From Prorocentrum cordatum (lineage: Eukaryota > Sar > Dinophyceae > Prorocentrales > Prorocentraceae), in NCBI GenBank assembly GCA_963575745.1, contig CAUYUJ010014181.1:137501-197500 (forward strand): a stretch of 60,000 nt of DNA. The letters run 5' to 3'. The number at the start of each line of letters is the position of its first letter. Within the stretch, counting starts at the first letter, position 1. Both the position numbers and the translations under genes were made by a program. Below the pieces are notes generated by a model. That model saw nothing but the letters and a program-made list of their open reading frames with translations. It was not told the origin of the DNA and did no database searches. Shown piece by piece: positions 28,090 through 39,105 of this stretch.

Positions 28090-28296
28090 CTGTAAAGGAC
28101 CCGCCTCCTCCTAGTCCTCCTGCTCCTCCTCCTCCTCCTCCTGCTCCTCCCCCTCGTCGTCCTGCTCCTCCCCCGCCTCCGCCTCCTCCTCCTCCGCCGC
28201 CTCCTCTCCCTCCTCCTCCTCGCCCTCCTCCTCCTCCTCCTCCTCCTCCTCCTCCTCCTCCACCACCTCCTCCTCCTCCTCCTCCCCCTCCTCCAG
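28090..28296. repeat. CCT/CTC pyrimidine tract
   Basis: A continuous CTC/CCG-variant tract ends in CCTCCTCCAG, a good 3' splice-site context. Confidence 0.92.
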
Positions 28297-28458
28297 GAAC
28301 CCCGCGAGGGCCCCGAGATACCGAAAATGCCCCGAGATCTCCAGTTTCCGCTCTGTTCACGCCGCGGGGTGGGGGTGGGCGTCTCGGCCGGGCTCCCCTC
28401 GCCGTCACGCTCTCGGCCCCCCGCGGCACTCCGGGCAGCCGACGGTGTGATTCCTGTT
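28297..28458 (+). CDS. Candidate exon with GTAAGT donor
   Basis: The long pyrimidine tract ends CCTCCAG at 28290-28296 and the segment ends at GTAAGT (28459-28464), the best donor-like site seen in the window. The 162-nt open frame reads TPRGPRDTENAPRSPVSALF, then APLAVTLSAPRGTPGSRRCD. It is Arg/Pro/Gly-rich, probably disordered, with no recognised domain. Other frames are also partly open. The F1 element beginning at 28501 would lie in the following intron. Confidence 0.4.
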
Positions 28459-28500
28459 GTAAGTGCGCGGCCGCAGAGGTCCAGACCCCTTGTCTGGGGG

Positions 28501-28982
28501 TGCAGTTGGATCCCATGCCAAGAAACACCTGACTTGGCTGCGCGCACAAGGGGGGATGGTGGAGGGAGGAAGGCTTCTTAGAATGAGGCTGCGTCTCAGG
28601 AGGTGCCAGCCCTCCGTCTACAGACAAGGCCCGCGCCTTCTAAGAAGCAGGGGTGTTTCTAAGAAGCCGTCCCTCTCCCCCTACCCCCCTCTGCGCGTGG
28701 CTGACATACGTTTTGCCAGGGCACCCTTGAGTTGTTTGATTTCTGATCGCGTTGAAGGCGGGCAGCGGTCGCGAAACAAAGCGCAGCTTGCGGGGCACCC
28801 CGAGTGTCTTGATGCTGAGCTGCTGTCCGCGAGTCATCAATAGAACTTCTAGCCCGGTTTGCCCTGAGTCTGTTCGCTGGCAGCCGCCGAGCAAGAAGCC
28901 AGGCCCTGGTCCAAGAATCCTTGGCGATCTTCAGGGCGGGTTTTTTGCGATCGGTGTCTTTGCGGATTGGTGTTCGCTGCAG
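28501..28982. mobile_element. F1 element, long form with F17 inside
   Basis: The left end TGCAGTTGGATCCCATGCCA with AGAAACACC matches F1. The right part (AAGAAGCCAGGCCCTGGTCC, TTCAGGGCGGGTTTTTTGCG) ends near CGCTGCA at 28975-28982. The overall order is like 18084-18630. Ends are mutated from TACAGTGG. Confidence 0.55.
28568..28690. repeat. Hairpin repeat F17, copy 2
   Basis: AGGCTTCTTAGAATGAGGCT on the left and CCCGCGCCTTCTAAGAAGCA on the right can pair. It corresponds to 15319-15430. Confidence 0.7.
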
Positions 28983-28984
28983 TC

Positions 28985-29090
28985 TTCGTCCCGGATCCAT
29001 GCTGAATGGTCCCAGGCCCGAATAGGAACATCATAGAGGCCGCACTTGCAGAAAGACCGGGCTTACAGAAAGACCATGTCGAAGATTTGG
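28985..29090. repeat. Dispersed repeat F16, copy 1
   Basis: CCGGATCCATGCTGAATGGT, CCCAGGCCCGAA and CATAGAGGCCG match 46388-46485 in order. Confidence 0.55.
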
Positions 29091-29244
29091 GCTTGCCTAT
29101 CCGGTTTTCCATTCTTCAGCAGCACCCGGCTCTCCGAGCCCACTGAAGGCAACTCGTTTAACGACTCGTTTCACCGAAGGCGTTTTTTTTTATTTGGGGG
29201 GCAGAATGTTCCACTTTGTCTTGGAGTTTCGGGTTCCCTTCTCC
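29091..29244. other. Low-copy DNA
   Basis: Nothing recognised. Confidence 0.4.
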
Positions 29245-29390
29245 AGAAGCCAGAGGTGCAGTGGATATCGATAAACGACTGGCCCTAAGAGGCTAGATCT
29301 TGTCCAGATCCACTGCGCCTTGGCCCTCTTTGGTGCCCCTCTGAGAAAGTCCAAGACGCAGAGGATGTGTGGAGAAATCTTGCCCACGTT
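29245..29390. repeat. Dispersed repeat F13, copy 2
   Basis: AGAAGCCAGAGGTGCAGTGG, the inverted TCCACTGCGCCTTGG and AGTCCAAGACGCAGAGGA parallel 811-950. Confidence 0.6.
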
Positions 29391-29655
29391 TTTCTGAAGA
29401 CAATCAGCTTTTCGGATGCAACTTCTGGGAGGTCATCTGACTCTGCCTTGGTCCGGATTCGTTTAACCTGCCGAAATCAAGTTGAATCCAGCTTGACCCC
29501 GCTTGATCCAGCTTGATCTCGCTTAATCCGCGGCCTGATCCGGCGCATCAGCCTCCCAATTGGGGCTGCATCTTCCCCTAGCCCTTCCGACGAAGTCCAG
29601 CCAGCAGTTGCCTCTTCACAGCTGCTTTGCCTCCAAGCAGTTTCTTGCCCCACAG
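29391..29655. other. Low-copy DNA with CAGCTTGATC repeats
   Basis: CAGCTTGA(T/C)CC and CGCTTGATCC units recur at 29480-29535. TTGCCCCACAG at 29645-29655 may be a splice acceptor. Confidence 0.45.
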
Positions 29656-29963
29656 ATTTGCCTTCCCCGGGACACGCCCGCCTCCCTCTTTGAGGCCACC
29701 GCCCCCGCGGCGCCACGGTCGGCGCCGCAGGGCCGCCCGCAGTCTGCCGGCGGCCCAGGCGGCGCTAGCGCGCCGCGGTCGCCGCCGCTGAGCCGCCCGC
29801 AGTCTGCCGGCGGCGCAGGCGGCGCTGGCGCGCCGCAGTCGCCGCCGCAGGCGGAGGGCCGCTCCGCCGCGCCGCCGTCGGCGCCGGCGCCGGCGCCCGC
29901 CGCGGGCGGGGGCTGCGGGGCAGGCCCGCGGCCCTCACCCTCAAGCAGCGGCGAAGCGTCCTG
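29656..29963 (+). CDS. Candidate exon, Pro/Ala/Gly-rich with an internal duplication
   Basis: After CTTGCCCCACAG the frame reads ICLPRDTPASLFEATAPAAP, then two related segments of about 27 residues (RPQSAGGPGGASAPRSPP and RPQSAGGAGGAGAPQSPP) and a Pro/Ala tail, reaching GT at 29964 (308 nt). GC at third positions is very high. The F5 element starts a few bases after the donor, as expected for an intron. The sequence suggests a disordered linker. No function can be assigned. GC-rich minisatellite DNA without coding role is the alternative. Confidence 0.4.
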
Positions 29964-29967
29964 GTTT

Positions 29968-30178
29968 GAGATAGTTTTTCGATTCATTGTTTTGCCGATC
30001 GGCGCGGGCCCCCAAAACCCTCCCTTCCCCCCCCCTCCCTGGAGTAGATCTTGGCTGGAGCCCTCTCCCAGAATGGACGCACTGCTGCAAACAGTCGCAC
30101 AAAGCAGAGGTCCGGAGCCAGACCCCCCCTCCCCCCTCCCTCCCAGTGTCAAAATGACAAATGGAAAAAGCTCACTTT
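29968..30178 (+). mobile_element. F5 element, copy 3 (uninterrupted)
   Basis: TTTTGCCGATCGGCGCGGGC, CTGGAGTAGATCTTGGCTG, GGACGCACTGCTGCAAACAG and GGTCCGGAGCCAGACCCCCC occur in order. The undisturbed GGAGTAGATC is the empty site corresponding to the F1 insertion at 18084. Confidence 0.8.
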
Positions 30179-30220
30179 GCCGATAGTCGAAGAGAACAGA
30201 GCCAGAGCGCCACAAACAGC

Positions 30221-30343
30221 AAAACTCTTGGCGCTCTGCGCGAATGTCTTGGATCGGCGCAGGGCCCCCCCCGGAGGCGCCTCAGGCGTCGCCCCTGGGG
30301 ACCCGTCGCAGATCCAAGAAATCCGCGCCGAACGCCAAAAGTT
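30221..30343. mobile_element. F3 element, copy c
   Basis: AAAACTCTTGGCGCTCTGCG at the left and AATCCGCGCCGAACGCCAAA with AGTT at the right are inverted. The core GGCGCCTCAGGCGTCGCCCC is shared with 15535-15550 and 41385-41410. Confidence 0.75.
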
Positions 30344-30617
30344 CCATAGGCCCACGAGCAACTGTTCTAAGAGCCTTTTGTGGTTTGCACGACATGTTCT
30401 TAGAGCATTTCTGTCTGAGACTGTTTTACTGTGTTGGTTTAGTGCATCGGGCTTATGTTCTAAGAACCGTGTTTTTTCTCTTAGAACAGTCTTGTGTATC
30501 AAGGACCATGTGGTGGTAGGCCTATAGGAATGCTGGGACCGTCGGCCCCTGCTCAACCACCCTGGTCGCCCAGTTCTCCAGCGATGCGGCAGCGAAGGTC
30601 GTGCTCTCGGGGGAGCG
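30344..30617. other. Low-copy DNA with inverted TTCTAAGA words
   Basis: GTTCTAAGA (30363, 30457) and TCTTAGA (30400, 30478) are complementary words that could fold. No gene seen. Confidence 0.4.
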
Positions 30618-30837
30618 AACAGTGGGGACGCGCAGCAAGAAATGTCAAGTGCTTTACGTCAGGGTATACCCCTGGAGTCTTCGCTCTCGGCGTGCCGCTC
30701 GGTGGCTCCTAGCGGCCGTTGAAGAAGCTGCTCCATTCGGGGTCCTCTGAGTTCCCACCTCCCGTTTGCGTCTCGTGCGCGGGGCTTTCAGGGCTCGGTT
30801 TATTGTGAGGGTTCCTTGCCGCCGCGCCCGCACTGTA
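30618..30837. mobile_element. F1 element, 220-bp form
   Basis: AACAGTGGGGACGCGCAGCA at the left and CGCGCCCGCACTG-TA at the right. The inner part (GCGGCCGTTGAAGAAGCTGC) is close to 15180-15210. Confidence 0.65.
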
Positions 30838-30984
30838 TGACTCGAGTGCGCGGGAACTCGGAGTCGCTGGCGCTTTTTGATGAGCCTCGCGTCAAAGTTC
30901 ACAGACTGGGTCTGTTTTTGTCATCGTGGCCCCGTCAGGTCAACCCGAGTTCCCCGAACCCGAGTCTTACGTGCTTCCGATACT

Positions 30985-31215
30985 CTAGGCGATGGGGTGA
31001 GAGCGCATGGGGTCGGAGGATCGCGCCACATCGCCGATGTATCGGCGGTGCTGCTCGATGTGGAGCTCGATCTTCTCCGCGTCGACGTCACCGATGACTT
31101 ACTGGCGCCGCCGATGCATCGCCGAATGTCGGATGAATCGCCGATGTGGCTCGATCTTCGGTTCCCCTCTAAGAGGCCTCAACTTACGGCTGGTGCCGCC
31201 GACCCTGAAGTGGGA
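30985..31215. mobile_element. F4 palindrome-rich element, copy 3
   Basis: GATGGGGT and GGATCGCGCCACATCGCCGA, followed by several CGCCGATGYATCG words and a GCCGACCCTG right end. Confidence 0.7.
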
Positions 31216-31374
31216 CGACAATGATGACGACGATGGCGGCGACGACGAGAAGCATCCAAGCTTGAAGGGAATCAATGATCTTTCCGTCGTGGGGGAGTGC
31301 AATCGGGGCTTTCTTGGGTGATATGCGGGGTACGTGCGATATGCGCACATGCGTGCATGAACCATGGGTTTGAG

Positions 31375-31396
31375 CAGTAGGAGGAGGAGGAGGAGG

Positions 31397-31432
<36 letters not shown>

Positions 31433-32350
31433 AGGAAGATAATGAGGAGGAGGGAGAACAGGTGGGAAAGAGGGAGGAGGAGGATGGGAATGGGGAGGGT
31501 GAGGAGTAAAAGGAGGCGTTGCCGCTTCGACTCACAATGTGAGAGTGAGGAGGATGAAAATGAGAACGAGGGCGAGGATGATGAGGACGGGGATGAGGAG
31601 GATGAGGATGCGGATGAGAATAAGACACGTCTGCCTCGAATTCGAACGGTGTGGGTGCTGGCGTCGGTGCTGGCGTCGGCGCTTGCGGCGGTGCTGGCGG
31701 CGGCGCTGCGGTGCAAGTGTGTCTCCTCCTCCTACTCATCCTCTTCCTCCTCCTCGGCCCCGCCCCCTCGTCCTTCTCCTCCCCCTCCTTTTCCCCGTCC
31801 GACGAGTAAAGGCAGGAAGAGGAGGTGGAGGATGAGGCGGAAAAGGAGGGAGTGGAGGATGACAATGAGGACAACGAGGAGGAGGAGGAGAAGGAGGGGC
31901 AGAAGGGTGAGGGATAGGAGGAGGGATATGGCATGGGGCATAGGGCATATAGGATAGGAGAACGAGGAGGACGAGTGAGGATGTGGAGGGAGACGATGAT
32001 GAGGATGATGATGAGGATGAGGATGAGGATGAGGATGGAGAGGACGATTGAGAGGATGAGGAAGGACAGGAGAAGCAGGGATCGGACGATGAGGGGGATG
32101 AATGAGGACGAGGATGGATATGGGGAGGATGATGGCGGACAGGAAGATTATGATGATTGTGATGAGGTGGAGGAGGGGGAGGAGGGGCAGGAGGAGAAGG
32201 AGGAGCAGGTATAGGATGATGAGGAGTATGAAGAGGATGAGGAGGGTGAGGAGGATGAAGGATTGTAGGATGAGGCTGTAGAGGTGGATGAATGTGAGAA
32301 TGGAGAGGAGGATCTTGAGGACGAGAAGGGAAGAGGAGGAAAGGGGGACG
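31375..32350. repeat. Purine-rich GGA/GAT tract with a central CTC inversion
   Basis: GGA/GCA (31378-31480) and GAT/GAG (31540-31625) repeats are followed by CTC (31722-31800) and then GGA/GAT up to 32340. Open frames are Glu/Arg, Ser/Pro or Met/Arg-rich shadows. Confidence 0.9.
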
Positions 32351-32913
32351 AGAGCGATTTCTCTGAGGCGGGGTGACGCCCATGCGTCGCCGCGGGCTCC
32401 CTCCAGGTAGGATGGCGCATCTGAGGCCCCGTAGGCCCAAGTCGGGGCCTTTCAGGGCGTTTTAACTTAAGGGAACTTGAGGGGATGAGCGTCCAGGGGA
32501 TTAGCGGGAATAGTTTCAGCTTCTGGGAGGCCTTTTGGAGGTCGAGCCATGGAGGCGGATCCGTGGACATCAACTGAAGCCCTGTGTTTTTTTTCAGGAG
32601 CGGAATCCAGGAGGTCGGGTTCCGGGAGGTCTCCGGGAGGTCCGTGAAGTCGGGGCGGCAGTCCCGAACATTCCGGACATCGATCGGAACCCATGCAACC
32701 AAGCGCGTGGCGCCGTCTTCCCAGCCCCGACTGAGCTTTCATCGAGAGCAACAGAGCTTCTATCCCGAATCACACGATGAATGCGTTGCCTCACTGAGGT
32801 CTCCGTCTTTGCATTCGGGATCATAATTCGAGATGGTTTGGTGCGGCACATCTGCAGAACAAAAGAAACAGGTTCGTAATGTTTTGGCCCTCCTGACTCA
32901 TGCCCCCTTCCAA
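32351..32913. other. Low-copy DNA, nothing recognised
   Basis: AGGTCGGGTTCCGGGAGGTC is a local partial duplication (32600-32650). No gene seen. Confidence 0.45.
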
Positions 32914-32966
32914 AGGGTTAGGCGTGTCTTTCTACATGAGGAATTATCTAACATAGTCAACCCATA
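32914..32966 (+). mobile_element. F2 element, left end only
   Basis: GTTAGGCGTGTCTTTCTACA and TGAGGAATTATCTAACATAG match the left ends of F2. A GGA microsatellite replaces the rest. Confidence 0.6.
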
Positions 32967-32970
32967 CTTT

Positions 32971-33640
32971 GAGGAGGAGGAGGAGGAGGAGGAGGAGCAG
33001 GAGGAGGGGGGGAGATAGTGGTGGATGAGGAGGTGGAGGGAGGAGAAGGACGAGGGGGAGGAGGAGGAGGAACATCAATACTACTAACACGAATGATAGA
33101 AAGTCTGGTAAGAAGAAGGTGACGAAGGAAGTACTACATACTATGTATCAAGGTAGTAACACTAATAATACGATAACGTATACCGATACTATGAAGAAAA
33201 GAATGACACGAAGAAACAGCATACGAATATGATTAACAATGATAATACTAATAATGACAATTCAACTAAAACAGCGGATGATGTTACTACTAAACAAGAA
33301 GAGGAGGAGGAGGAGGAGGAGGAGGAGGAGGAGGAGGAGGGAGGAGGAGGTGGAGGTGGAGGCGGAGGCGGAGGCGGAGGCGGAGGCGGAGGCGGCGGTG
33401 GAGGAGGAGGCGGAGGCGCAGGCGGAGGATGAGGGGGAGGGGGAGGAGGAGGAAGGGGAGGAGGAGGAGGAGGAGGGGGAGGAGGAGGAGCAGGAGGAGA
33501 GGCGGAGGAGGAAAAGCAGGAGGAGGAGGAGGGGAGGAGGGGGAGCAGGATGAGGAGGAGGAGGAGGAGGCGAAGGAGAAGGAGGAGGCGGAGGAAGACG
33601 TGAACGAGGAGGAGGAGGAGGAGGGCCGAGGTCGTCGCCG
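32971..33640. repeat. GGA/GGC purine tracts around an AT-rich spacer
   Basis: GGA (32971-33075), an AT-rich spacer with ACTAAT words (33076-33298), then GGA and GGCGGA (33299-33640). No coding potential beyond homopolymers. Confidence 0.92.
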
Positions 33641-33885
33641 AGGGCGGCCGCGAGCTTCCTTTTTCTTGGATGTATTCGTGCAGAAAACAAACTTTTGGAA
33701 GCCCCGCGGACAGGGCATCTTGGCGCCTGTCCGAGAGGCGCCCCCTCCCCACCAGTGGAGGGGGGCGCGGCTCTGCAGAGGCGCCAATCTGGGCTCGGAG
33801 GCGTTGCCCTCCCCCCCCAGTCCTGTGTCCCCTCTCTCTTGGTGTCCTGCGAGGCCTCCTCTCCATCCTCGCACCGTCAACCTCG
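33641..33885. other. Low-copy DNA
   Basis: GC-rich sequence between two tracts. No supported exon. Confidence 0.4.
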
Positions 33886-34520
33886 TCCCTCTCCCTCTCT
33901 CTCTCTCTGTCTCTCCCTCCCCCTCATCCTCTCACCCTTCGTCCTTCTCATCTTCCTCTTCATCCTTATCCTCACCATCTTCCTACCCCTACTCCATTCG
34001 CTCCTCCTCCTCTTCCTCCTCCTCCTCCACCTGATGCTCATCCCCCCGTCCTCGTCCTCAACTTCCTCCTCTCCATGTTCATCCTCATTCCCCTCTCGCC
34101 CCCTTCCTCGTATCCCGCATCACCATCCCCATCCTCCGATTCCTCCTTCGCCGTTCCCTCATTTTCATCCTGATCATCCTCTCCATCATCCTCACGTCTT
34201 CGTTCCCCTCCCCTTCGTCATTTGCCATTTGTTATCATTATCCAATCGCCTATGCCATATGTCCAATCACTCCTCCTACCCCTCCTCCTTGTCCGCCTCC
34301 CTCGCCTCCTCCTCGCCCGCATCGTTTCCTCATGCTCATCAGCTCATCCTCCTCTCCCTGCTCCTCCCCCACCTCCCCCTCGTCGCCCTCCTCCCTCTCT
34401 CCTCCTCCTCGTCGGAGGGGGGGGGGGTAAGGAGGGGGGCGAGGGGGCGGAATCGAGGAGGAGGAGAAGGAGGAGGAGAAGGAGGAGAGGAGGAGGAGGA
34501 GGAGGAGGAGGTCAGGAGGA
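33886..34520. repeat. Pyrimidine-rich TCC/TCATCC tract, then GGA
   Basis: TC-rich degenerate repeats (33886-34405), a poly-G run (34417-34426) and a GGA tract (34456-34520). Confidence 0.85.
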
Positions 34521-35020
34521 GGATTCGTGTTCTAGCACGCCCTCTTGGGCGACTCCCAGGCCGCACTTGCTTGCAGTAGTAGCATCATGACACCACGAAC
34601 TCATTTCAATGGCATGAGCGCAGCAGCAGTAGGAGGAGGAGGAGGAAGGAGTGACGCCGGCACCGCAGCACCGCAGCCAGCGAGGCCGCCAGGGCCGACG
34701 CCATCATCGACGCAAGCCACCAACACCGCACGGTTTCGATGCAACATCGTATCATCCTCATCCTCTGCCCTTTCGTCATCGTCCTCCTCGTCTTTGTCCA
34801 CATCTTCATCCAGTTCCATCCTCGTCCTCGTTCTCATCCTCATCGGCCTCTCTTTCTTGCCGCTGCGGCACGTGCTCCCGCTGGGAGGGGGTCGAGGCGG
34901 TGGCGCCTCCCATTCCCCACCCCTCCTCCCGCTCCTTTCCCATTCCCCTCTTCGTCCCTGTTCCTTCCCATCTCTCCCCCTCCTCTTGCTCCTTCTCCTC
35001 CACCTCCCAGTGCCCAAATG
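34521..35020. other. GC-balanced spacer and a second pyrimidine-rich stretch
   Basis: 34521-34735 is low-copy; 34740-35015 is TC-rich. No gene recognised. Confidence 0.5.
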
Positions 35021-35625
35021 CTTCATGCTTCGTGCGCGCATATCGCATGTCGCGCAGAGCCCACACATCGCATCATTTACACACGTTGTGTGGGCACGCC
35101 GTGTGTAACATGATTCAAATATGCGAATGTGGAGCCATGAGGGGTGCGATTGGCGTCTGTCGTCAGACTGCGATGTGTCCTGGCTGACTGATCAGCGGGA
35201 GCTAACGTCCATGGCGCAATACGGACCATGCATTACCAGCAACGCAGGGGAACCATAGGGAATCTATGGGAGTTACGGGAGATACCAGGAAATAGCTAGG
35301 TGATCGGTGTTTGGAGGGGACCTATGCTGCAGCATTGAACGCTTGTTTAAGGAAAGGGTTCTGAGGCGCACTTAAGAATTCGCAGAAGGAGCTTGTACGG
35401 ATACTGCTACCCTTCTCCTTATTTTCGCATTTTGGGGCCCCATGGGACGCCCCCGATGCCACTGTCAGAACGCACTCCAGGAGGTTTGGGTGAGTACTGG
35501 TATCCGTATTTTCTGGTTCCCTCACTACTTGGTCAGACGGATCGCGGATCGGTGGACGGTGGTGGTGTTGCTGGTGGCCAGTGGGTGTATGGGTGGTGGG
35601 TTGCTTGTGCATTGCGGCGGCGGTC
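35021..35625. other. Low-copy DNA, nothing recognised
   Basis: No repeat family and no convincing frame. Confidence 0.45.
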
Positions 35626-35879
35626 GACGACGACGACGACGACGATAACGGCGATGACGGCGATGATGGTGGCTGTGATGTACACGGTGGGCGATGACAG
35701 CGATGCTGATGCTGGTGATGTCCACAGAAGTGGTGTTTCATTGTGGATGGTTGATGGTGGACCGTGACGATGACAATGACGATTGTGACGATGATATGGG
35801 CGATTCGGATGCGGCTGATTATGAAGCTGATAATGATGCCGACGACGATGGAATGTTGTTCTTGACGATGGCGACGCTG

Positions 35880-35911
<32 letters not shown>

Positions 35912-36464
35912 GATGATGATGATGATGCGGATGATAATGATGATGATACTGATGACGGTGGTGATGCTGTTGGTGATGATGATCATTGTGATGGTGATGA
36001 TGCTGATACTGGTGATGGTGCTGATGATCTTGATCATGATGATGCTGGCGACGATGCTGGCGATGATGCTGCCGATGGTGATGATGCTGATGATGAGTAT
36101 GGTGACTGCTGTGGTGGTGACTGCGACGACGACGAGGCCACGAAGATGATCACGATTGTCGTGATAATGATGCTGATGATGGCGATTATAATATTGATGA
36201 TGATGCTGATGATGGTAATGTTGATGAGGCGCTGGCGATGACGATGACAATGCTGATCTTGATGATTACGATGCTGATGATGATGATGCTGATGATGATG
36301 ATGATGATGATGATGATGGGGATGTTGTTGATGATGATGTTGTTGATGATGATATGCTGGTAATGGGGATGATGAGTATGATGATGCTGATGATGCTGAT
36401 GATTGTGATGCTGATGCTGATGTTGATGCCGGTGTTGATGTTGTTGTTGATGATGATCATGATC

Positions 36465-36548
<84 letters not shown>

Positions 36549-36555
36549 CTGATTG
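35626..36555. repeat. GAT trinucleotide microsatellite
   Basis: Over 900 bp of GAT/GCT/GGT triplets, purest at 36464-36550. Met, Asp, Ile and His homopolymer frames are artefacts. Confidence 0.95.
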
Positions 36556-37394
36556 TTCCGATGCTGCGGGTTTTCAGGGGGCATGGCATGAGTGGTCATC
36601 AAACGTACAGCCTTACAAGTTCCGATCAGTTCTTTTTTTTTTGTGTGTGTGTGTGTGTGTTAATTTGGAAATTGCGTATGCTTCTAAGTTTTGGAAGAGA
36701 TGATATGATGGTATACTACGTCGGATAGCTGATGTTCCTTCCCCCCTGAAGGCTGCTTGATTTCCTCCCCTTTCTCGTTTCGAATGTTTGCCCTCGTAAG
36801 CGGCTGGACCACCATTTCCTGGACAGTGCCCGCATTTCGGCATTTGTCTTTGCCGGTGGACTTTCAATGCTTGCCAACCGGGTCTAACCCATGGGGTGAC
36901 AGCCTCAGTTGCTTCAGGTTGGCGGCCTTCAGTGGCTAGGTTCCCGCTCCCAGGGACCTCCCATCGGGTCGCAGCCTGAGTTGCCCCTGGGGGGCGGTCG
37001 TCGGCACAGTCTACACGGCCCCACTCTTGTCTTCCTCTGTTCAGTGGCCTGCCTGTGGCAGTCCATGGGATTCTGCCCACAGGGTCCCGGCCTGAGTTTC
37101 TTCTGGATGGTGACCAGGTGGTGGCCGCTGGGTGGTGAACTTCAGGTGCTGACCCGTGTGGTACGGCCCCCGGGATCCAGCCCTCAGCTCACTCCTTAGT
37201 CCAGTATCGCTTGTGGGTCCGTGCATTATATAGTATGATCACTCTGTTTCAACAAACCTTCTATGGAGCACGCATTGGTTGAGTCTTCGTCCATGTCGGC
37301 ATTTGCATCGGTCTCGTCTTTGTGCGTGAGGTATCACAACAGGTGGTCAGGTAATGTGTACATTCGGGGGCAGGTGCCGTTTGAGCCTCGTCAG
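36556..37394. other. Low-copy DNA with weak internal repeats
   Basis: A T/GT patch lies at 36632-36662. CAGCCTSAGTTGC with TTCAGTGGC phrases recur at 36902, 36927, 36977, 37040 and 37092, suggesting an old minisatellite. The frame at 36909-37199 follows these phrases and is unlikely to be a gene. Confidence 0.45.
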
Positions 37395-37640
37395 AGCAAT
37401 TTCTCTTCCTATCCCCCTTCTATCCCCCGTCCTCCCCCTTGTCCCCCCGCTCCCCCTCCTCCCCTTGCCCCTGCCCCCGCTTCTGCCCCTGCCCTCCCCA
37501 GTTACCCCCTCCCCCTCCCCCCCGCTGCCCCCTCCTCCCTCCTTCTCCCTTTCCCTGGCCCTGGTCATTGTCTCTATAGCCTTCCCGTCTTCTGCTCCTC
37601 CCCCTCCCCCGCCCCTCCCTTCCCCTCTCAGCCGAGCCAC
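37395..37640. repeat. C-rich CCCCTCC tract
   Basis: Irregular CCCCTCC/CCCCGC pyrimidine repeats. Confidence 0.8.
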
Positions 37641-38222
37641 ACATGTTTTCCCACCTTCAGTGGCCAACATACCCTTGAGGCTACGGCCACGGCCGCCTGA
37701 GCTAGGCTGGGACGCTTATTCGCAGTTGTTCCTTTTCTCACTACTATTTTGATTATATGTCTGATGTTTTTATTAGTCTTCTCGTTACTAGTGTGATACG
37801 TATTCGTTTTGCTGAGTTTGCGGAGGTTATTGCATCTTCTAATCGCCTCAGTCGCTAATCGTTCTGCGCTTAGCGCCGTATACTAATGCAGCTGCCGACA
37901 CGCCGTTCTGAGCTCTCTGCGCTGTGCGCCCATCCGCATGGGTGGAACAGCTCTGGTGAGGCGACATCTCTCTTCATCTCTGTCGCTATGTCCCTCATTC
38001 GAGGCTGTTGTCCTTTAACCGTCTCTCCATCCCTCTCTTGCTCTCTCAGCCTCGGCGTCCTTCTCAGCTCATTGTGTTTCCTCACATTCCTATCTTTTTT
38101 CCTCGTTGTCGTTCTCTTCCTCCTCCTCCAACTTTGGTTGCTGCATACCTGTCCGTCACCGTGGCCCCTATCACCCCTCTTAGAGCTTGCGATCTAAGAC
38201 GATCATGCTGGCGATGCTGATT
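37641..38222. other. Low-copy DNA, nothing recognised
   Basis: No gene or family seen. Confidence 0.45.
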
Positions 38223-38224
38223 AT

Positions 38225-39105
38225 GGTGCAGAGGAGGAGGAGGAGGCGGAGGATGAGGAGGGAGGAGGAGGAGGAGGAGGAGGAAGAGGGAGGAGGGAGG
38301 AGGTGGGGGGAGGACGAAGGGTGGATACGGGAGGGAGGAGGGAGGAACAGGGAGGGAGGAGGGAGGAGGGAGGAGGGGGGAGGAAGAGAGGGACAGAGAG
38401 GGTGGGAATGAGGGAGAGAAGGCTGGTGGGAGGGAGGGAGGGAGAGAGGAGGGAGGGAAGGCGGGAGGGAAGAGAGGGAGTGAGGGTGGGAGGCAGGGAG
38501 GGAGGGAGGGTGGAGGGAGGGAGGGAGGAGTGAGGAGTGAGGAGAGAGGGAGGGAGGAGGGATGAGGGTGGAGGGAGGAAGGAGGAGGGAGGAGGGATGA
38601 GGGTGGAGGGAGGATTGAGGAGGGAGGTGGGAGGAGGGTGGAGGGAGGATTGAGGAGGGGAGGAGGGAGGAGGGGGAGGGACGATGGCACGAGGGACAGG
38701 GGAGGAGGAGGATGAAGACGAGGAGGAGGAGGAGGAAGAGGAGGAGGACGAGGAGGAGGACGAGGACAAGGACGAGGAGGAGGAGGTGGGAGGAGGGAGG
38801 AGGAGGAGGGTGGAGGGAGGAGGGAGGAGAGAGGAGGAGGAGGGTGGAAGGAGGATTGAGGAGGGAGGTGGGAGGAGGGAGGATTGAGGAGGGAGGTGGG
38901 ACGAGGGACAGGGGAGGAGGAGGAGGAGGAGGACGAGGAGGAGGAGGAGGAGGAAGAGGACGAGGAGGAGGAGGAGGACGACGAGGAGGAGGATGATGAG
39001 GAGGAGGAGGAGGAGGGGATGTGGAGGAAGAGGAGAAGGAGGACGAGGAGGGTGAGGAGGAGGAGGACGAGGACGGGGACGAGGACGAGGACGAGGAGGA
39101 GGAAT
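38225..39105. repeat. 880-bp purine-only GGA/GAGGGA tract
   Basis: Almost no pyrimidines on the + strand over about 880 bp. The central part (38420-38690) has GGAGGGAGG units and both ends have GGA triplets. Confidence 0.95.

Noticed and set aside
36909-37199. 97-codon + frame with Gly/Pro-rich sequence
   Set aside because: It follows an old minisatellite phrase (CAGCCTGAGTTGC) and shows no domain, start context or codon bias.
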